DNA from: Agriotes lineatus
Lineage: Eukaryota; Arthropoda; Insecta; Coleoptera; Elateridae
Direction: 5' to 3'
Length of the DNA stretch: 64,000 bases
Assembly (NCBI GenBank): GCA_940337035.1
Contig: OW679202.1
Span: 16,246,708-16,310,707, forward strand
Shown here: in pieces, positions 43,620-55,833 of the stretch
Layout of the letters: every line of letters starts with the position of its first letter
Numbering within the stretch: position 1 is the first letter of the stretch
Position numbers and translations under genes: made by a program
The notes under the pieces: model-generated
Seen by the model: only the letters and a program-made list of their open reading frames with translations
Database searches by the model: none
Told to the model about the DNA's origin: nothing

Positions 43620-45785
43620 CGAACTGCTCGAGATTGAGAATTTTTGGTAAACAATGTATCTATCTACAGCTCTATGACCGTAGGGGGTATGGGCTGATTC
43701 GGGCTGATTCTACAATCGTCCTCCATATTCTCCTACCCCTTGCCACTATTTCCCCATTTCTAATGTCTAATTTCCCTAAGTCGTCCTTTACAACACAACC
43801 CACCCATCTTGTCCTAGGCCTTCCCTGTGATCGTTTTTCTTCAACGTGGCCTTGGAAAAAATTTTCAACTGCTCTGCTGCACCCCATTCTCCATAGATGA
43901 CACATCTAATTCTAGCTGCCTTCATTTTTATTGCTGGTATTATGCTTCTCCTTTCTAGTACTTCTTTTATTTCAGAGTTCGATCTTCTCCATGTATTACC
44001 TTCTCTTACTAGTCCACCTATGACTCTTACAACTTTTCTTTTGAAGATGTTAAGTAGATTTTCGTGTTTTACGGTCATACGCTAACTTTCACTGCCATAC
44101 AGTACTATGGGATGCACAGTTGTTTTTATACAGCCTTATTTTCATTGATAATAATAATAATAATAATAATAATAATGTCTTTATTGTTATCACAAAATAA
44201 ATAATACCAATTCTTTCGATTAAATTCACAATTCAAGATAACAAAAGGCGAAGTTCAGTAATTTTGGTAAAATTACTGCTCTTCCACTTAACCTGGATAA
44301 TAAAGATGAATTAAATAAGTGTTTTGTGCCGAAATAACATCTATTGTCTTGCAGTATTGGTGTTCGTATTTCCTCCCTTTGTCATTATTCTCATTTATCA
44401 GAGATCCCAAATGTTTGAAAGAGTGCACCATCTCGAAATTGAAGTCTCCAAGTATTATATTTTGTCAAGTCTTTCCTCTTGCACCTTTTGTCATTTTCAG
44501 GAATTTTATTTTGTCTTCATTTACTAAGTCCCATTTGGCTTGCCTTTTCTTCTAATTCCAAGAAACCTTCCTTTACTGATAATATAGTTCTCTCTACGAC
44601 GTTTACATCGTCAGCAAAGGCTGTACTTGATTTGAGTTAGTCAGAATTGTTCCTTTTCCCTTGTTGGGGAGTTTACGTATTACTTTTTCAAACACCACAT
44701 TAAATAGTAAGGTAGATAAGCAGTCCCTTGTTTTAAACCTGTTTTTATTGTGAATGGCTCTGATAATGAACCTTGCACTTGAAATTTGTATTTCGAGTGT
44801 TCCAATGTAATTTTAGTTATTCAAATCAGTTTTTGAGAAATTCCCAGTTCTTTCATCGCACCCCACACTGCTCTTCTGTCTATTGAATCGACAAAGAGAT
44901 GGTATTTATCGATGTTCAATTCCCACGCTTTTTCCATTATTTATTGTATCGTACATATCTGATCCGTTGTGGTCTTTAGTGCTGTAAACCAGTTTAGTAG
45001 TAATTTACTAATATATTGTATATGATCTTAGATAAGATCTTATACGACGTATTTAACAAGCAGCTTCCTTATAATTCGTGCACCTTGTTATGGTTGTGTA
45101 TTATGATGCCCGTCTTCCAGAATTTAGGCATTCTTTCTTGCTCCCACATTTTTTTGAGTATTATGTGTATTCGTTTCCACAACTTGCTTCTTCCTGCTAT
45201 TGTATCAATATGAATCCTATTTTCTCCGGGCTCTTTTAAAACTATTATTTTTAGTATCCCTTCATAAAAAGACGCTTCAATTTCTGTTTCCGGTCCTGCA
45301 TAAGTTCGCTCCTCGTGGTGCTCTGCCTCTGGCCTATTCCGCAAATTCATGAAATGTGTTTTCCATATATTAGTTATTCTAATTTTATCGCCGAGTAGTG
45401 CTTTACTCTTATCGCTGACTTTGATGGATCGTGCCTGGAAGCCCTTTCGCTTGACGCTAACCTCCTTGTACTTTTGTTTCCTTCTTGTCGGTGGTTTTCT
45501 ATTTCTTTGTTTAGAGATTTTCTTTTTTCAATTTTAATAGCCTGTACACCTCATTTCTAATTCCCTCATTCGTTTTGAGTGCTTCTCTTTTCTTTGTTCT
45601 CGCTCCATGAAGGCTTTTCTATTCGGTGTTGCTAATTGGCATTATTGGTCAAACCACATTTCCTTTCTTCTCCATTTTCGCTCTCCTAATATTTCTTTTG
45701 CAGCTCTGGTTATTATATCCTCAGTTTCCTTTACTAACCCTTCGATAGTACTCTCTTCCGGTGTTTGGGCTATTATATTTTACAA
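43620..45785 (-). mobile_element. RTE-like LINE, 5'-truncated, with nested insertion
   Basis: Minus strand, in order: linker pieces (45780-45360); EIEASFYEGILKI (about 45285); LWKRIHIILKKMWEQERMPK; KYHLFVDSIDRRAVWGAMKE (about 44910-44860), in which about six residues expected between the Asp and the following Ser are missing; TIKTGLKQG (about 44750); AFADDVNVV (about 44620-44595), an intact catalytic pair; and FKHLGSLINEN (about 44430-44385). After an insertion come an LYGSE-like segment (about 44100), KRKVVRVIGGLVR and finally GRPRTRWVGCVVKDDLGKL (about 43825-43770). Several frameshifts; inactive. Confidence 0.82.
44147..44329 (-). mobile_element. Short retroposon inserted in the LINE, (AAT)n tail
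   Basis: The LINE coding sequence is interrupted exactly here. The inserted piece begins on the plus strand with (ATA/AAT)n (44147-44176) followed by GTCTTTATTG. In the minus sense it ends CAATAAAGAC(ATT)n, a typical retroposon tail with polyadenylation signal and microsatellite. The body is too short for a coding region; a SINE or truncated LINE end. Confidence 0.6.
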
Positions 45786-48700
45786 CCAGTACGGGTTATG
45801 GAGGTTCTCGAACTCGCGGCAAAGGAAAACCTTAACAAAACAATTACTAATCTCATAGACAATTAAGAAAACACATTAAGGTGTCCTTATTTTGCCAAGG
45901 TTTCACGTGAAACTATACCAAGAACCCAAGTTATTTCATTGGGCAGCGTAACAAAACATTTTTTGCTGTTGAAACTCGGCAATATTAAATGAAGAATAGA
46001 AAATAAAAAGGTTAAATGCAGCTAAAATTATGACCTTCCGGTTCTTACTGCTGGACGTTTGTATTTGTACAGGGATTGTGAAGAAATAATTGTCGAAATG
46101 GAAGGTCAATCCATATGTTTATAGGCTTAGCTTTTATTTCTTAATAACTTTGTTGATACATTTTTGTTCCGGTTTTTAATAAAAGTATAAAATTGGTGTT
46201 ATTATGGTTTTTCTGGCTAGACAAACATGCTACAAAAGCATTGCAATTCTTAAATCTCACATGGTCACTCTAAAATGAATGTGCGAAAATCGTTAATCTG
46301 GATGTTTTTCCACATCCGCATTGGCTTTTAACACGTTACGTTGAACACTCTGGCATTGCACACATTGTAGGATCTCTGGTATTTGGAATTTATTCAATTG
46401 AAGCACCAGGAAGCACTATAACAGCGCATGTGCTTTTCTTATTTACTGCCTAAGTGCCTGACATACCTTATCTTGCTTTTGTAATAAAACGCGTTATGGG
46501 ATCGAGGGAGCAAACACCTCGTTTTATGGCATCGGACTTAATCAAGGCTGGCTGTCAGAAATCAACGCCGTTCTTATTCATCTCTTCGATCACGTCAAGC
46601 AGAAAAATCAGTTTTTTCGTGTGTCCAAGCACATACGCAGTTCAGGTTCTACAAATAAAAATAGTTTATAGTTATAAATGGCTTATTAATAGCGTTGTTG
46701 TAGTAGACGTGGGTAATATTATTAATTTTCGAACTTAGCATTTGGATTGTTTGTGGGACGTGTTATAGTACTGATGCTATATACAAGGCGATTTGGGAAA
46801 CATGAAAAAGGTTCAGAAATAGCGTGGAATTTTTAACTGAAATTTTTTATACGTAATTACAGTGAATTCGCTTATATTCTGGCTATAATTAAATTTACAA
46901 TAACTAGCGATCCGTTGTCTGTTAGATGGATCTAATTTTAATTACTGTCAGAAACAATGCATGATCATCACATAAATGTATTAATAAACAGTTAGGCATC
47001 TATGTTACACTAATTTTGACCTCTAAACACATTTCGTAAATACAGTATAATAGATTATAGATAGCTTCAGTAAAAACGACAGTAAAAATGTATGAACATT
47101 TTTAGCTAGTATAAATACAGCGTTCTTTAAATAATGAGAAAGATAAAATGTTCGTAGTTAATACTCAAAATTCGAAGCGTTGGTTATGTACGAAATATTT
47201 TGCTAATAAGTTTAACGTGGTGAATATGGCTGTAAATTAACACGTCTCCTTTAAAAATGCCCACACCACAAATATTTGTACGTAGCCAAGTGGTGTCGTT
47301 TTAAAAATGAATTCCTGAAATTTCAAGAATGGTTAACAAAATTTAATTAATTATCGCTATATGTTGCCAACTTACAGCAAAAATTTTCGGAAAGATTTTT
47401 TTTAAATGTGGGCACATCTGGCATAAGCAAACCACAATACAGATCTGCTAGAATCAAAACATTTTATTGATGCCACGTAATTTGGCGACTTGGCCAATAA
47501 AAACTTTCCATGCTAGTATCGACGTTTCGGAATAAATTTATGTGCATAATTTATTAGAATTAGAAGATTCGATAAATATTTCGACGAGCATCTTTTAAGA
47601 AAATTGGAAAAGTTCAAGTATGAATTCCTTAATTTACTTTCGGCGTTCCTGTAGAAAGTTCAAGAACGTGCGTCGCTTAATGCAAATGATTATTGAAAAA
47701 ATTCGTTTCCTATATTATTTAATGCAAAGTACAATTTGAACAATAATATTACATTGTAGCTGCGAGAATTCGCAGATGCACATGCTTGTTTGTTACAAAT
47801 TGAACAAGCTTTTACCAATAAAAACGTTATTTTTTCGAAATAATATTAGAAAGAACTATCGTTACGAGTTTTGAGCTGACAGTCATTAACTTTCGCCAAT
47901 AACAAAATAATTAATTTTACGTTTTTGGTTACATATAGCCTGACAAATAAATGCTGCGCCAAAGGTTGAGATGTTTACAATTGAAATCTACTCAAGTACT
48001 TAATGTAGGAAGATAATATAACAAACTAAAACAACTCCAGGCCGTCTACTTCAAGTGAAATGTTCAAATATTATCTAGATCTCCATATATTCATTCAATC
48101 TGTCTTGCAAAGTTTTAATTTTTAATTATTTTACCAAAAACACACAACACTGACGTCTTAAACAAATGCGGACAAACGCCTAAAAATGCAAAACTTTTCT
48201 AATGGATTTTTGCAAGTGTTAACTGAATCTGCTCTCACGACTTTATTATATAGTTCATGATTTATATCCGTTTTCAATTTTTCCTCAAACATGCCTGCAC
48301 GTTTGTTGTTTTATAGGAGCGGAAGACTAACGAATTTTGTCCAATTTTGGGAATACTTATGTCACGTGGTGACATTTTAAAACTAGCGTTTTATATTATA
48401 TAAACACTCTACACCTAGGTGGCGTTTTTTACTTTAGGTATTTCAATTAAGGGCTTTTATTGCACATTTAAGCTGTTTTATTTAATTGTAAGTAAGCAAG
48501 CTTATTGCAGTTAACAGTAACGGTTAGTTTGTCGATGCATCTTCATAACAATTCAACATACATTTTCTTGAATAACGTTTAGTGGTTTCCTAATTTTACT
48601 ATAGAATTAATAGACTTGTAACAAAAGGTAGTTACATTTACACATACAAGTCCTTGTTGCGATTTTTTATTTCAGCTTAGACCGCGTTTATCTTTGCAGA

Positions 48701-49117
48701 TAAACATGCAGATACTTTTGTTGTATGCTTTGCATTCATATTCACACAAGGGCATCTTGTGAACCCAGTATGGTTCATTTTGTTGTACTTACTGAATAAG
48801 AACGCGTAGGTCGATTTGGAAATTTTGCTGAAGCCATTGCAGCTCTAATGAAGCAAGTTGCAATCTTCTGCTATTAGTTGATAACGTGTCCTCGATTACA
48901 AGGTAAAATATGAAAACAAAAGCGACCTTCTCTGGGTTCACAAGTCGTCAAGGTATAAACAGTGCTGTGTCAAATGCCGGTTTGTTCGTGAAAACCCTCA
49001 ACCACTGGTTGTTTTTGAGAAGTTGTGGGTTGTAACGAGCAAGTTTTCAAAATAGTCGCGGAGTTGTCAAAGCTCTGTAGTGTCATACCTTTCTAATTTT
49101 ATGGAATCTAGCAACAC
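45786..49117. other. Long stretch without recognised gene
   Basis: AT-rich sequence. A 94-codon plus-strand frame (46454-46738) is unrecognised. No repeats with paired ends were found by eye. Confidence 0.35.
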
Positions 49118-49405
49118 CTCGGTGGCGCTGTGATGACGAGCGCTGGACTTTTATTCGGGAGATCTCGGATTCAAACCTTGGCAGTGGAAAGGATTTTACA
49201 AAAATCAATTCGTTGGGGTCTGTATCTGACCGAGTATAGAAATTAATTGCCTGGTTACAAAGAACGATTCTATCAGCGAAATGGTCGGCTACAGATTCGT
49301 ATATATGCTCTATATAAGTTTACACGATCACAAACTCTGCGAAAGGCAACGGGAAACCATTGCAAGCTACCGCGAAGAAGTGAAGCAATGCATCACTTCC
49401 ACGCA
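49118..49405 (+). mobile_element. tRNA-derived SINE (tRNA-Lys-like head)
   Basis: The head at 49121-49188 reads GGTGGCGCTGTGATGACGAG, then GCTGGACTTTTATTCGGGAG with a TTT anticodon-like loop, and GGATTCAAACC, a near-perfect B box. The body contains AACGGGAAACCATTGCAAG (about 49348-49366), a phrase I recall from several insect SINEs. It ends in unassigned sequence near 49405. Confidence 0.7.
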
Positions 49406-51019
49406 ATGTTAATGTCAAACCAAAAATCAAACGTGACGTTTTTGCACACAGTAACGCTAGCTCATTATCGTAGTGTCATTAGAAAAACTAACGGTTGTAA
49501 TGTCAAGAGCAGTATCGATAATGCCCATTCATTGTTCTTTCACAGTCGTCTTTAATTTCATTGTTACAGATTGTTGTTTCAAGTGGAGTAAACATATAAT
49601 TCCGATATTTTTCTTAGTTTTTTCATGCGGAAAAGCCATGACTGGCATAATCACATAATTACACGGCTCCCGCATTTGGACCATGTAAAGCGTTTCAGAA
49701 CTGCTAATGTATGTACAATAAAGCGCTATAAAAATGCAGGATCACGTTAAACAACTACCAAATTACGCTTCCAAACACGAAGAATGCATTGAGATTTGTG
49801 TAGCATTTCAATTATGCGAGTTATAGAACGGCTGGGTAACCGTTAAATCGACTGACACTTGTTATTAACAGATTCCCGAGCATTATTATCAATTAATTGT
49901 TAATAGTATACGTGAATGTTTAACGGCCATAAAACCTAAGTGGCGAAGGTTAGTACTCTTACAAGCAGTTTTTAAACGGCTTTGTCACAATGGAGAGGAT
50001 GCGCGATCCTCGGTGTGGTTTCGCACAATTTCCTACAGGAAATAAACCGAAGTCGATCGAATTAGCCACGAAGTGTAACGCTGCTATAAAAAAGTGAAAA
50101 CAATTAATCGTGTCAGTTAGCAAGGCACTTCGCCATCGATGGGTGGGAATTTGCATACTAACTGGGCCGTATGGGCAAGACATAATTAAGTTGTGTAAAC
50201 CGCGCAAACCCGGTCCTTGACATTACGGTTGTCTTAACTTACACGATGTCCCTTACACACCATTGCCGTAGTTTAGCAGTCGTTGCACAGCGAGTGTCAG
50301 GTTTATGAACCTGTGAAATCGGCCATCTACGTGAGGTTAATTTTTTACACAGACTTCGTTTTTCTACCGCAATCTACAAATGACTCAGTTTCTGGTTCGC
50401 TTTTATTTTTATACGGTTACGCATGTTATATAGTATTTATCTGCTACGTGGAGATTTGAAATCCTATGTTACTGGTCAAATCTCCATTCACTTTTAAGTA
50501 AGAAAGGACTGCACGCGATTTAACTACAAAACGTTCATCATTATGTTGGTTACTCACTTAACGAAACTCTTACTAAAATTATTCCAACATTATCCAATAA
50601 GAGAGAAATTAATGAAAAATTATTGTTACAAAATCAAGTGACAAGGTGTCTATTGACCCCAAATTATTTTGTACATGTTATCCAAAGGGACACTACTATG
50701 TGTGGCACAATGAGAAAAACCATAAGGATTTTTTCTATTGGCACACTCCCTTTGCCCTTTATAATGCTTGATGAATTTAACGTTCTAGTAGATTCAATTG
50801 GGCGTAACGTTCTAGCCTTTTTGGTTTCTTCCATGGTGCACCAGCAATTTTTCTCAACCACTAGAAGCGTTGTATTGTAGACATATCTGACTCGCTGCTC
50901 CCCATAGTCAGATACCATAGCTCTACCCCTACGGTCTACGAGATATGTTTTACAATAAAATATCATCAAATACAGCTGATCTTGACTACTACTAAATATT
51001 CTAGATTCGATCTAAAATA
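49406..51019. other. No recognised gene
   Basis: Opposing frames at 50623-50880 (plus) and 50664-50969 (minus, 101 codons with a conserved-looking LVDRRGRAMVSDYGEQRVRY segment) are not recognised. A minus frame at 49959-50207 is also unknown. Nothing else identified. Confidence 0.35.
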
Positions 51020-51228
51020 CAAGGTGTCCCATAAACATACCGACAAACTTCTGGGGTTTTATATACGAGGAGCGTTCAAATATGAATTATAATTTGAATT
51101 ACGCACCAAAATCCAAAGACATTCACATAAATTGTATACATTAATTAATGCTCTGGAACAAGTCCTAACTTGACTCAGTTGTTCAGTAGCCACAATTCAT
51201 TTTTCTTCATTTGGCAAGCACGTGTGAA

Positions 51229-51860
51229 ATGGAAGTGCATTCAACCATCGAACAATGCATAATTAGTAAATTTCTTACTAAAGAAAGTAAAAAAACTATC
51301 AGAAATGTGTACAAGAGTTAAAAGACAGTTTGCTCCGCAAGCACGGTCAGACATAAGCGTTTATAAAGGGAGTAAGCGTTTAAAAATGGCCGCCAACGTA
51401 TCGAGAACGAACCGTTTTCTCGGTGTCCAAAAACATCGACAACAGATGAGAATGTTGACAGAGTAAAATGCATTTAGTTGAAACGATCATCAAATTACGG
51501 TGAAGGATATTATTTCTGCATGAAATATCAGTAAGGATAGCATGGAAAAAAAACGCGAGTTCTATGTCTGCTTCTAACAGGATAATGCTCGACCCCATGC
51601 TGACTACAATTTAAAAATTGAAATGGACTGTGCTACCCCATCTGCCATACAGGTGGGACCTTTATCAGATTTTTATTTGTTTGGATACTTAAAAAAGTTT
51701 ATAAGAAGAAAACAAATCTTTCTAGTGAACAATTAATCAAAACTGTTAAGAGAATAGGTGTGTCAGCAGCAAAAAGATTTTTTTTCTCGTTGAATACAGG
51801 CGCTACTAGAAACATGGCACCCGTTTATTCAAAAGGAGGGACACTATGTAAAAATATAAC
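51229..51860 (+). pseudogene. mariner transposase relic
   Basis: The ATG at 51229 begins MEVHSTIEQCIISKFLTKES, the N-terminal helix-turn-helix region. Further on in other frames are IENEPFSRCPKTSTTDENVD (about 51395-51455), equivalent to the mariner linker before the second helix-turn-helix, then QDNARPHADYNLK (about 51580-51615), the DNARPH motif with the second catalytic Asp. PLSDFYLFGYLKK (about 51660-51700) holds the third Asp, and WHPFIQKEGHYVK (about 51813-51850) follows. The region holding the first Asp is deleted between about 51540 and 51575. Inactive. Confidence 0.8.
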
Positions 51861-52512
51861 ATGATAATACATTAGAGTTTTTATGTTTGTTTTTGAATAT
51901 ATACACTCGGTTCCAAAAAAAGTGACGCACTTGATTTTTGACCTGTTTTCTTTTTTTTTAAACCAGTGGGCCGATTTTTAATTTTTGTTTATTTGTTGGT
52001 AGATAATTAATTCGTTTTTCAAAAAAAAAAAAAAATAAGGAGGTGGACATTTTTCAAAGCCTCCTGAATGGATGGTATTGGAAAAACCATGTTTTTTTTC
52101 TTAATTTTTGACTCACCCTGTATGTTAATCAAGTAATGGTATAGAAAGTTCTTACACTCTATATGAAAGACGCTTCTTTTACAGGTATCTTGCTTTGTTA
52201 TTCATTAATTTATCTCTAAAATTGTCCGAATTACAGCTTTTCTGCTGAAACCGTACGTTTATTCCACAAATTTATTTCATTGTAGGATCACATTGCCTTT
52301 GAAAAAACAATTGCCATTGCCATAGCAATTAATTTGTTGTATGCCTCCATATTGGACCCGCTGTCGTTGTGTCATTAATTAAGCGTCATTAAAAAAGTTT
52401 TAGAGACTAAAATTACATAAAATGCCTCAAATAAATCCTGAACAAGTAGCAAGATTAGTTGTTTCAGTAAAGATGGGCGTAGTAAACGATAAGAAACCTA
52501 ATTTGACCCCAC

Positions 52513-54034
52513 TAGATGCAAAACTCTGCATTTACACTGTTGGTGAATTTGTGCTAGAGGCAAAAAACTGTTAGGTCATGTTTATTACATTATTCGACCT
52601 GAAAAAGTGACCCAATAGATGGAACTACCACCAACGGATATCGTATTATCTTATTTTTCTTGAAAATTTCCTAGTTTCAACGTAAACTGTGTTTTAAAAA
52701 TGAACTTACATAGTTTTGCATCTAACTTACAGTTTCACTTAGTTTTGCATCTGAATAACGACCAGATTTTGAAAGTCAATTAAAGTTTTACTTTTACCAA
52801 TTCATGATTGACTATGTACAGATTGTTTAATTAACACGGTACCAAAAATTGTATTTTTTGTAGAACTATTTTTTATTTTTTACGTCCAATGTGAAAACAG
52901 AATAAAAAGTATACAAATAGTTTTACTTTCACTGTTTAAAGTTGTAGCTCTTCATTTTCGTTGCCAGTTTCAGTATCTTCTTCTTGGATTTCTTCGTTTG
53001 TAGCTTCTTTAGTACAATCAATAATTTTGTAGAATTGTAATTTTGGGTTCCTTCTCCAGTAAATTCAGTAATGGTTCTTTAACAAAGTATCAATAAACAC
53101 CTGTCATATCAACAAGTGGACAGGGTCATGTAACGTGAATTTTGAGTCGTGATTGGTTAAAATAAAAATTTGGTGTGATACACGCACACAACTTCCTTTT
53201 ACAGTGCTCTTATAATTAGCCAAAAATTAGATTTTTAATTTTTAAGCATTTGTCAAACATTTTCAAGAATTACAAATTCTACAGAAACCCTACAAATTAA
53301 AGCGTTAGTTGAAACGACAAATTTTCTCTAGATTTTCAAGCCGAATTCAAAAATGTAATCATACACCGAGTGTTCTATTTATAATACTAGTTAATAAAAA
53401 AAGAAAACAAAACAAAAGAAAGCTATTTTGGAGGTATTTAACTGGAAAATCACCTATCACACATCAATACACATTAAAAATGTAATAAAAGTGCAAAGTT
53501 TGAAAAAAGTCGTTAGAGCCGTTTTTTTTAAATTCGAAAAAACTGAAAAACACAAGAGTAAACACCATATTTCCGGTTATGCGATTTTCTTCAAAAGCTT
53601 GCTGTCGCATCTAGATAGTACACAACATTTATACATGTATATGAAGTTTCAACGCCATACTTCTTTTCGTTTTTGAGATATTCTGTTCACAGACAGACAC
53701 ACACACAGACAGACCAATGAACAAAAACATTCTTTTTGGGTTCAGGGGACTCTAAAACGTGAAGATCTCTTGAAAACTCCATTTCGAATTTTTGGGGTGA
53801 ATCCATTACTTCTTTTATCATAAAAGGAAGTAAAAACACAGAGTTTTGCATCTAACATGCTCACATTTTCAATGAGTTTTGCATCTGACATAGATTTTTA
53901 CATGCCTATACAATGTAAAATAGCGAGTTATGCATCTTTAACATATCGCTATGCTATACTCCTTAAAACAACGAATCCATTAATACCAATATCTAATTTT
54001 TTGTATTTGGTGCAAATACCGAGTTTTGCATCTA
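52513..54034. repeat. Seven copies of a GAGTTTTGCATCTA-like motif
   Basis: The motif lies at 52513-52526 (inverted), 52711-52724, 52740-52753, 53841-53854, 53874-53887, 53925-53938 and 54021-54034. The first and last share further flanking matches (CACTAGATGCAAAACTC). The copies all belong to the interior of the 51904-54566 element and flank the (GTCT)n repeat inserted among them. Confidence 0.8.
53169..53837 (-). repeat. (GTCT)n-bearing interspersed repeat, copy B
   Basis: Nearly full-length copy running from TTGGTGTGATACACGCACAC to AAAAGGAAGTAAAAA. It has the AGACAGAC microsatellite at 53693-53714 and a terminal hairpin TTACTTCTTTTATcATAAAAGGAAGTAA. Same family as 61959-62635 (same strand) and 16885-17290 (opposite strand). 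Confidence 0.88.
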
Positions 54035-54813
54035 GTGGGCTCATTTCCAGTATGCCGCGTAGATTGGAAGCTCTTAGAGTTGCTAGGAAAGACAATATAC
54101 AGTATTAAGCAGTTATTCCAGTTTATAATTTTGTGTTTAATAAAAATGTTTTTTTAAAATTCATATCAGTTTATTTCACTAGAAAACTGTTTCTAGATAA
54201 ATTCAGAAAGTTGGTAATACGCAAGGTTTCAGCAAAAGCGTTGCAATTCAGACAATTTTAGAGATAAATCAATGAATAAAAAAGCAAAATGCTGTAATAG
54301 AAGCGTCTTTTATATAGAGTGTAAGCACTATCTACACCATTACTTGATTAACACACAGGGTGAGTCCAAAATTTAAAAAAAAACATGGTTCGAGTTTTTC
54401 CACTGTTATCCAGGAGGATTTGAAAAAATTTCCACCTCTTTATTTTTTTTAAAGACAAAGGGATTACCTACCAACAAATAAACAAAAATTAAAAATCGTC
54501 CTACTGGTTAAAAAAAAGAAAAAAGTTAGGTCAAAAATCAAGTGTCACTTTTTTTGGAACTGAGTGTATTAAATTATAATTTATATTTGAACGCTCCTCG
54601 TATACATATTTACACAAAAACTATTAGCTTTACGAAAAAAGTAAAAGTAAAAGTAAAAAAGTTTTTTAAGGAAATCTGGCTTTTCAGTGCATTTTTTTTA
54701 ATAATCAAATTCTTGTCGGTTCTCATAAAAAAACAAAGAAGTTTGCTATTGGCAGAAAATATTTACCATTTTTCACTTTAATACTACTTTCTAGTTTACA
54801 AAATGACAACAAC

Positions 54814-55686
54814 TAGTGATGGGCATAACCGGACAATTTTCATAACCGAATTATTTGCATTCGAATCATATTAATAACCGATTGTTTATTTGAATAATCA
54901 TTCGAATCAATTTTGGCTCTCGATTCGTTTCGATTAAGTCAGCCGGTTTGCCGGTTGGCGGTTCACCGTCATCTGCATCGGCATCGTAACTTGCAGATAG
55001 CAGAGGAACTCAGTTAATCATAAAGAAATTATAAATATGCGAATACAAAGTATCTATTGAATCTATTTTTAGTTCCTAAAATTCTCTAGTAGTCACCCTT
55101 CCCTTTTCGCTTCCACATCATACCGGTATATTTTAGAATCCATCATTTATCAGCCTTCCGCGGTTCTAAGGACGCACACTTAAAATTTTAAACATCGAAA
55201 TCAACTGCTCCGTTATTAAAAATTAAATATAAATCTTTTACGATATTGGAAAACCTTATTTCGCTTTCTGTTTATCCCTTATTAGGCATAATCAACCGCG
55301 TTTCGAAGCAAAAATTTAGGCCGTTATAAATTAATACCAACTCAGCTTCGGCAAATCTCATACTCAGCAGAACGTTATCTTTAATAGGAACGGCCCCATA
55401 AATTTAACTCGTCGACTGGGAGTCTCAAATGTTTTAATAACACAAACAAGCAGCCGCGAGCCTTACTTGGGTCAATCAAGTACATACGTAGAAAAGGTTA
55501 TATGAGTTATGAATGCCGTATTATTTACAGAATTTCCATCACTCGCAGGTCGCTGAGACGCGGCACGTAGTACGTATCAGGATGAGGTTATTTTTCATCC
55601 GAATATTTGGAACGAAAACCGAGTTACACAGGTTATTTCAATAACCGGATAACCGGTTATTTTTGATTCGAATAAGCCCATCACTA
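54814..55686. mobile_element. Non-autonomous hAT element, copy 2, 8-bp target duplication
   Basis: Same family as 33036-34026: TAGTGATGGGC ... GCCCATCACTA. ACAACAAC is duplicated exactly at 54806-54813 and 55687-55694. At 873 bp it lacks two internal blocks of copy 1 (about 84 and about 45 bp). It is inserted in the outer element of the nested cluster. Confidence 0.95.
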
Positions 55687-55833
55687 ACAACAACCTAATT
55701 TTAACCCCCCTCTTTAGGAGCGTACAACTCAGCGGGGAGGGATGCAAAGGAAAGTTTATAAGCAACATTTTTATGTTTCACCGTCCTGTATAACGCTTTG
55801 AAGTTTGTCGGTGTGTTTTTGGGAAAATCCGTA

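Larger units (their letters stand above)
51904..54566. mobile_element. Long-armed Tc1/mariner-type element nested in the mariner
   Basis: CACTCGGTTCCAAAAAAAGT at 51904 and the complement of CACTCAGTTCCAAAAAAAGT ending 54566 start inverted arms of about 350 bp (51904-52260, 54220-54566). Both arms contain GACTCACCCTG, GTAATGGT and GTTATTCATTAATTTATC-type blocks. TA on both sides (51902-51903, 54567-54568). A start at 52422 (MPQINPEQVARLVVSVKMG) vaguely resembles a Tc1 transposase N-terminus but closes after about 50 codons. The inner part has seven GAGTTTTGCATCTA-like motifs and hosts a (GTCT)n repeat. Confidence 0.85.
51066..54600 (+). mobile_element. mariner-type transposon relic, split by insertion
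   Basis: CGAGGAGCGTTCAAATATGA at 51066 pairs with the complement of CGAGGAGCGTTCAAATATAA ending 54600, with TA on each side. Between the left end and 51903 lies a degraded mariner transposase. The right arm after 54566 is only the terminal repeat. Removing the nested 51904-54566 element leaves about 870 bp, shorter than a full mariner of about 1.3 kb, so the copy also has an internal deletion. Confidence 0.8.
51020..55831. mobile_element. Outer TA-flanked element of a nested cluster
   Basis: CCCATAAACATACCGACAAA near 51028 is matched in inverted form near 55802-55822 (complement CCCAAAAACACACCGACAAA). TA lies just outside both ends (51018-51019 and 55832-55833). Only about 400 bp belong to this element itself; the rest is later insertions (51066-54600 and 54814-55686). 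Probably an old Tc1/mariner MITE. The ends match imperfectly, so confidence is moderate. Confidence 0.6.

Noticed and set aside
50623..50969. Opposing frames, the minus one with an arginine-rich VDRRGRAMVSD segment
   Set aside because: Looks protein-like locally but I could not connect it with any family; both frames cannot be real and there is no context.
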